Origin: Mycolicibacterium hodleri
Lineage (GTDB): Bacteria; Actinomycetota; Actinomycetes; Mycobacteriales; Mycobacteriaceae
DNA: 64,000 bases
NCBI RefSeq assembly: GCF_006439015.1
Contig: NZ_RCZG01000009.1
Span: forward strand, 147,234 to 211,233
Reading direction: 5' to 3'
Positions 61,624 to 64,000 of the stretch are shown one piece after another; positions within the stretch are counted from its first letter, which is position 1; each line of letters begins with the position of its first letter. The position numbers and the translations under genes are program-made. The notes beneath the pieces are model-generated. The model searched no databases. It was given only the letters and a program-made list of their open reading frames with translations, and was not told the DNA's origin.

Positions 61624-64000
61624 TCAATTCAGTCTTTCCGAAAGTCTTCGGAGGAGTTCGTCCTCGGCGAGATCGTCGTAGGCATCGTCGCCCTCGGGAT
61701 CAGAGGTCTCCATTATCTCAGGAATGATCGTCGCGAAATAACCAGCGAGTGCTTCGACGGTCGGGTAGTCGAAGACCACCGAGGCCGGCAGAACCTCGCC
61801 GACGCTGTCGCTGAGCGATCGCTGAAGGGTCACGCTCATCAGCGAGTCCATGCCGAACTGGAAGAACCCCACGGTGGGGTCCAGCATCTGGGGCGAGGCC
61901 AGTCCCATCGCCGCCGCCACCAGCGAGGCGACGTGATCGAACACCAGGTCACCGCGGCGTGCCGGGTCGCAGTCACGCAAGGCCTCCCGGAACGGGGTGC
62001 TCGACGTCGACGTCCCGTCGTCCGAGTCTTTCGATACCAGGTCATCCACGATGTGAAGAGCGGTCCTGGTGCGGTAGGCGGCCGTCAGCCGTTCCCAGTC
62101 GGCTGCCACGACCGTGGCACGCACCGGGGCGTCCGGCCCAGTGACCGCCGCCAGCGCCCCGATCGCGACGTCGTCGGGCATGGGCTCGAGACCGGATTCG
62201 AGGGTCACCTGGCGCTCCGAGCCGACCTGCGTGTCGGCGAGCGACTTCCACAGTCCCCAGTTGACGGCGGTGGCCGGCAGGCCGGCGGCGCGACGCGCAT
62301 AGGCGAAGGCATCGAGGAACGTCGTCGTCGCGGCGTAGTGCGCCAGCCACCTGGAGCCGAGAATCCCCGAGATCGACGAGAAGAGCACGAACTGGCGCAC
62401 AGGTTGTGCGAGTGAGAGCTTGTGCAGCAGCGCCACCGCATCCATCTTTGGACGGAACATCGCCGTCACGTCATCGCCGGTCATGTCGTCCAACGTCACG
62501 GGCCCGCCGCCGTAGGCCGCCAGGTACACACCACCCAGCGGGGGCAGGTCGGCACCGAATCGGTCGAACAGTCTGCTCAGTGACGTTTCATCGGAGGCAT
62601 CGGCGGCGGCGATGACCAGGGTCGCACCCCGCTCCGCAAGCCTGTCGGCCAGCGCGTCCAGACGGGATCCGGGATTGCGCGACACCGCAACGACGGTGGC
62701 TGCCCCCATGGCGGCGAGCTGCTCGATCAGTTGCGGTCCGATGTTGCCGGTCGCCCCGATGACCACGTGACTGTGCTCTGGATCGAGGGTGTCGGCTCCG
62801 GCCGCCGGCCAGTGGGCGCGTTCTAGGCGCGGAACACGGCGCAGACCGGCCCGGTAGACCACCTGATCCTCGTCATCGCCGCTGCCCGCCTCTGCCAGCA
62901 CCCAGCGCGCGGCGATCTCGGCGGGCACCGAGTCGTCGACGTCGATGATGGCGCCCCAGATCTCGGGGTGCTCAAGGGCCAAGGTTCGACCGAGCCCCCA
63001 CAGCACCGCGTGGGCGGGGTTGGCCCGGTCACCCGCGCTGACCGGCTGTGCGTTGCGAGTCAACAGGAACAGCTTCGGCGGTACGGATCGGCCCACGGCG
63101 GCCGCGGCAAGGGCGCGGGCCGTCTCGAACACCCCGTACCCGAGGTCGTCGAAGACACGCGTCCCGCTCGAGTCCGGGGCGTAGAGGAGATGGGTGGCAG
63201 TGGCGAGGGCCGCCATGACGGCAGCGTCGCCCGCCGTCAACGCCGCGGGCGCGATGGACGTCGCGGAGGATCCGTCGCCGAGGACGCGGCCGATCTCGAC
63301 GCCCAGCGCCCCCTCGGAGATCACCACCCAGGAACCCCCGACGAGGCTTGGCTCGTCCGGTGCCGGGCGCACCGGCCAGACCAGCTCGGAGCACCACTCC
63401 TCCGGAACCGAACCGGCCGTCTCCGTACCCCGGCGGACAGCGGTGCCCTCGATTGCGCCCGCCCGTCGGAGCGGGGTGACGTCGACCCAGTGCCGGGTGT
63501 GGCGCCACGGCGTCGTCGGAATCGCCGTGTGCGGCTCGGCGTCGTGCGCGGTCTCCGGGGGGTGAGCGGCGTGAGCGGCATTGAGGTTGGTGCCGAACGT
63601 GACCGAGTCGTCGGAGTCGCGAGCCAAGGTGCCGATCGCGTGATGATGCGACGAGGTGTCGAGCGTCGCCAGAATGTCGGAGATGGGCTGCACCATCGTC
63701 GCGTGGGGGCTGATTTCGATGAAGGTGCCGTAGTCCTGGGCGGCGGTGGTGATGGCTTGGCTGAATCGCACGGGTCGTCGGACGTTGTCGGCCCAGTAGG
63801 CGGCGTCGAGCAGGGGTTCGGTGGTGGGGTCCACGACGGTGGACAGGAACGGGATGGTGGCCACGTTGGGCGCCAGGTCGGCCAGGGCTTCGCGCAGCTC
63901 GGGCAGTACCGGGTCCATCAGCGCGGTGTGTGAGGCGACCTCCATGTTCACCCGCCGCGCGAAGCGGTTCTGCGCCGTCACCGCGGCGATCACGGCATCG
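61624..64000 (-). CDS. ppsB: PpsB-type polyketide synthase, C-terminal part (partial at right edge)
   Basis: The frame is open to the window edge. From the edge one sees the end of an AT (RRVNMEVASHTALMDPVL, then RRPVRFSQAI), the PWRHTRHW linker, a KR (VVIGATGNIGPQLIEQL, FSSISGILGSRWLAHYAATT), and an ACP (FFQFGMDSLMSVTLQ) 73 residues from the end, with no DH or ER. This AT-KR-ACP layout and the tail DELLRRLSERLN agree with PpsB as I remember it. PpsA-type is the alternative, and the missing KS and N-terminus would decide. A KR-only module leaves a hydroxyl, matching the second diol hydroxyl of phthiocerol. The gene starts the contiguous operon as seen here. Confidence 0.82.
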   Translation of the reverse strand, partial: DAVIAAVTAQNRFARRVNMEVASHTALMDPVLPELREALADLAPNVATIPFLSTVVDPTTEPLLDAAYWADNVRRPVRFSQAITTAAQDYGTFIEISPHATMVQPISDILATLDTSSHHHAIGTLARDSDDSVTFGTNLNAAHAAHPPETAHDAEPHTAIPTTPWRHTRHWVDVTPLRRAGAIEGTAVRRGTETAGSVPEEWCSELVWPVRPAPDEPSLVGGSWVVISEGALGVEIGRVLGDGSSATSIAPAALTAGDAAVMAALATATHLLYAPDSSGTRVFDDLGYGVFETARALAAAAVGRSVPPKLFLLTRNAQPVSAGDRANPAHAVLWGLGRTLALEHPEIWGAIIDVDDSVPAEIAARWVLAEAGSGDDEDQVVYRAGLRRVPRLERAHWPAAGADTLDPEHSHVVIGATGNIGPQLIEQLAAMGAATVVAVSRNPGSRLDALADRLAERGATLVIAAADASDETSLSRLFDRFGADLPPLGGVYLAAYGGGPVTLDDMTGDDVTAMFRPKMDAVALLHKLSLAQPVRQFVLFSSISGILGSRWLAHYAATTTFLDAFAYARRAAGLPATAVNWGLWKSLADTQVGSERQVTLESGLEPMPDDVAIGALAAVTGPDAPVRATVVAADWERLTAAYRTRTALHIVDDLVSKDSDDGTSTSSTPFREALRDCDPARRGDLVFDHVASLVAAAMGLASPQMLDPTVGFFQFGMDSLMSVTLQRSLSDSVGEVLPASVVFDYPTVEALAGYFATIIPEIMETSDPEGDDAYDDLAEDELLRRLSERLN

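Noticed and set aside
61619..61627. TTG start for the ppsC-type gene
   Set aside because: It would overlap the previous stop (TTGA), but the ATG at 61618 matches the PpsC N-terminus (MTAAxPDRR). It is kept only as an alternative.
46813..64000. Many long open frames on the plus strand opposite the PKS genes
   Set aside because: They are antisense shadows of high-GC codon bias; they lack motifs and ribosome-binding sites.

Overview
The window is high-GC actinobacterial DNA from a member of the Mycobacteriaceae (Mycobacterium or Mycolicibacterium sensu lato); no species is claimed. The evidence is a gene order that follows the M. tuberculosis treZ-ilvA-dnaE1-lspA-ansA-dinX-ileS stretch, an F420-dependent Ddn-type protein next to ilvA, an actinobacterial ileS T-box leader, and PapA5, DrrABC and Pps proteins, which are known only from mycobacteria and close relatives.

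Positions 1 to about 18,600 are mostly conserved core genes: the 3' end of treZ, ilvA, a Ddn-type protein, small membrane and SRPBCC proteins, dnaE1, rarD, an RluD-type pseudouridine synthase, lspA, ansA, the Y-family polymerase dinX, an S4-domain protein, and ileS with its T-box. Two decayed genes lie here. One is a frameshifted SAM methyltransferase (4434-5198). The other is a truncated ECF sigma factor (9358-9719) next to its intact YCII/DGPF partner.

Positions 18,700 to about 42,400 look accessory. There is a stand-alone C-lobe of a condensation domain divergent from a small HTH protein, with a perfect inverted repeat between them. An oxidative set follows: AlkB, two Baeyer-Villiger-type flavin monooxygenases, a P450 and two SDRs. 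There is also a secreted hydrolase/acyltransferase set: three PE-PPE-domain (Chp-like) proteins, a cutinase and a cytoplasmic alpha/beta hydrolase. Two large secreted proteins of unknown function share a duplicated promoter and operator. A flavodoxin/DUF2505/nitroreductase operon and two LCM-family methyltransferases complete the region.

Positions 42,400 to the right edge (minus strand) hold one tight operon: ppsB-type (partial), ppsC-type, ppsD, ppsE, drrA, drrB, drrC, papA5. This is the gene order of the phthiocerol dimycocerosate (DIM/PDIM) locus, but here it lies about 24 kb from ileS. The ppsC-type gene is the main novelty. Its KS-AT half resembles PpsC, but the usual DH-ER-KR part is replaced by a PpsB-like KR followed by a dehydratase-like fold, with no enoylreductase. 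The predicted lipid backbone should therefore differ from phthiocerol at the PpsC position.

A working model, which is inference: PpsB to PpsE build a beta-diol-like lipid chain, PapA5 esterifies it, DrrABC exports it, and the nearby methyltransferase, monooxygenases and secreted Chp-like acyltransferases are candidates for tailoring. The right end of the operon (ppsA, fadD26-type and mas-type genes, if present) lies outside the window.
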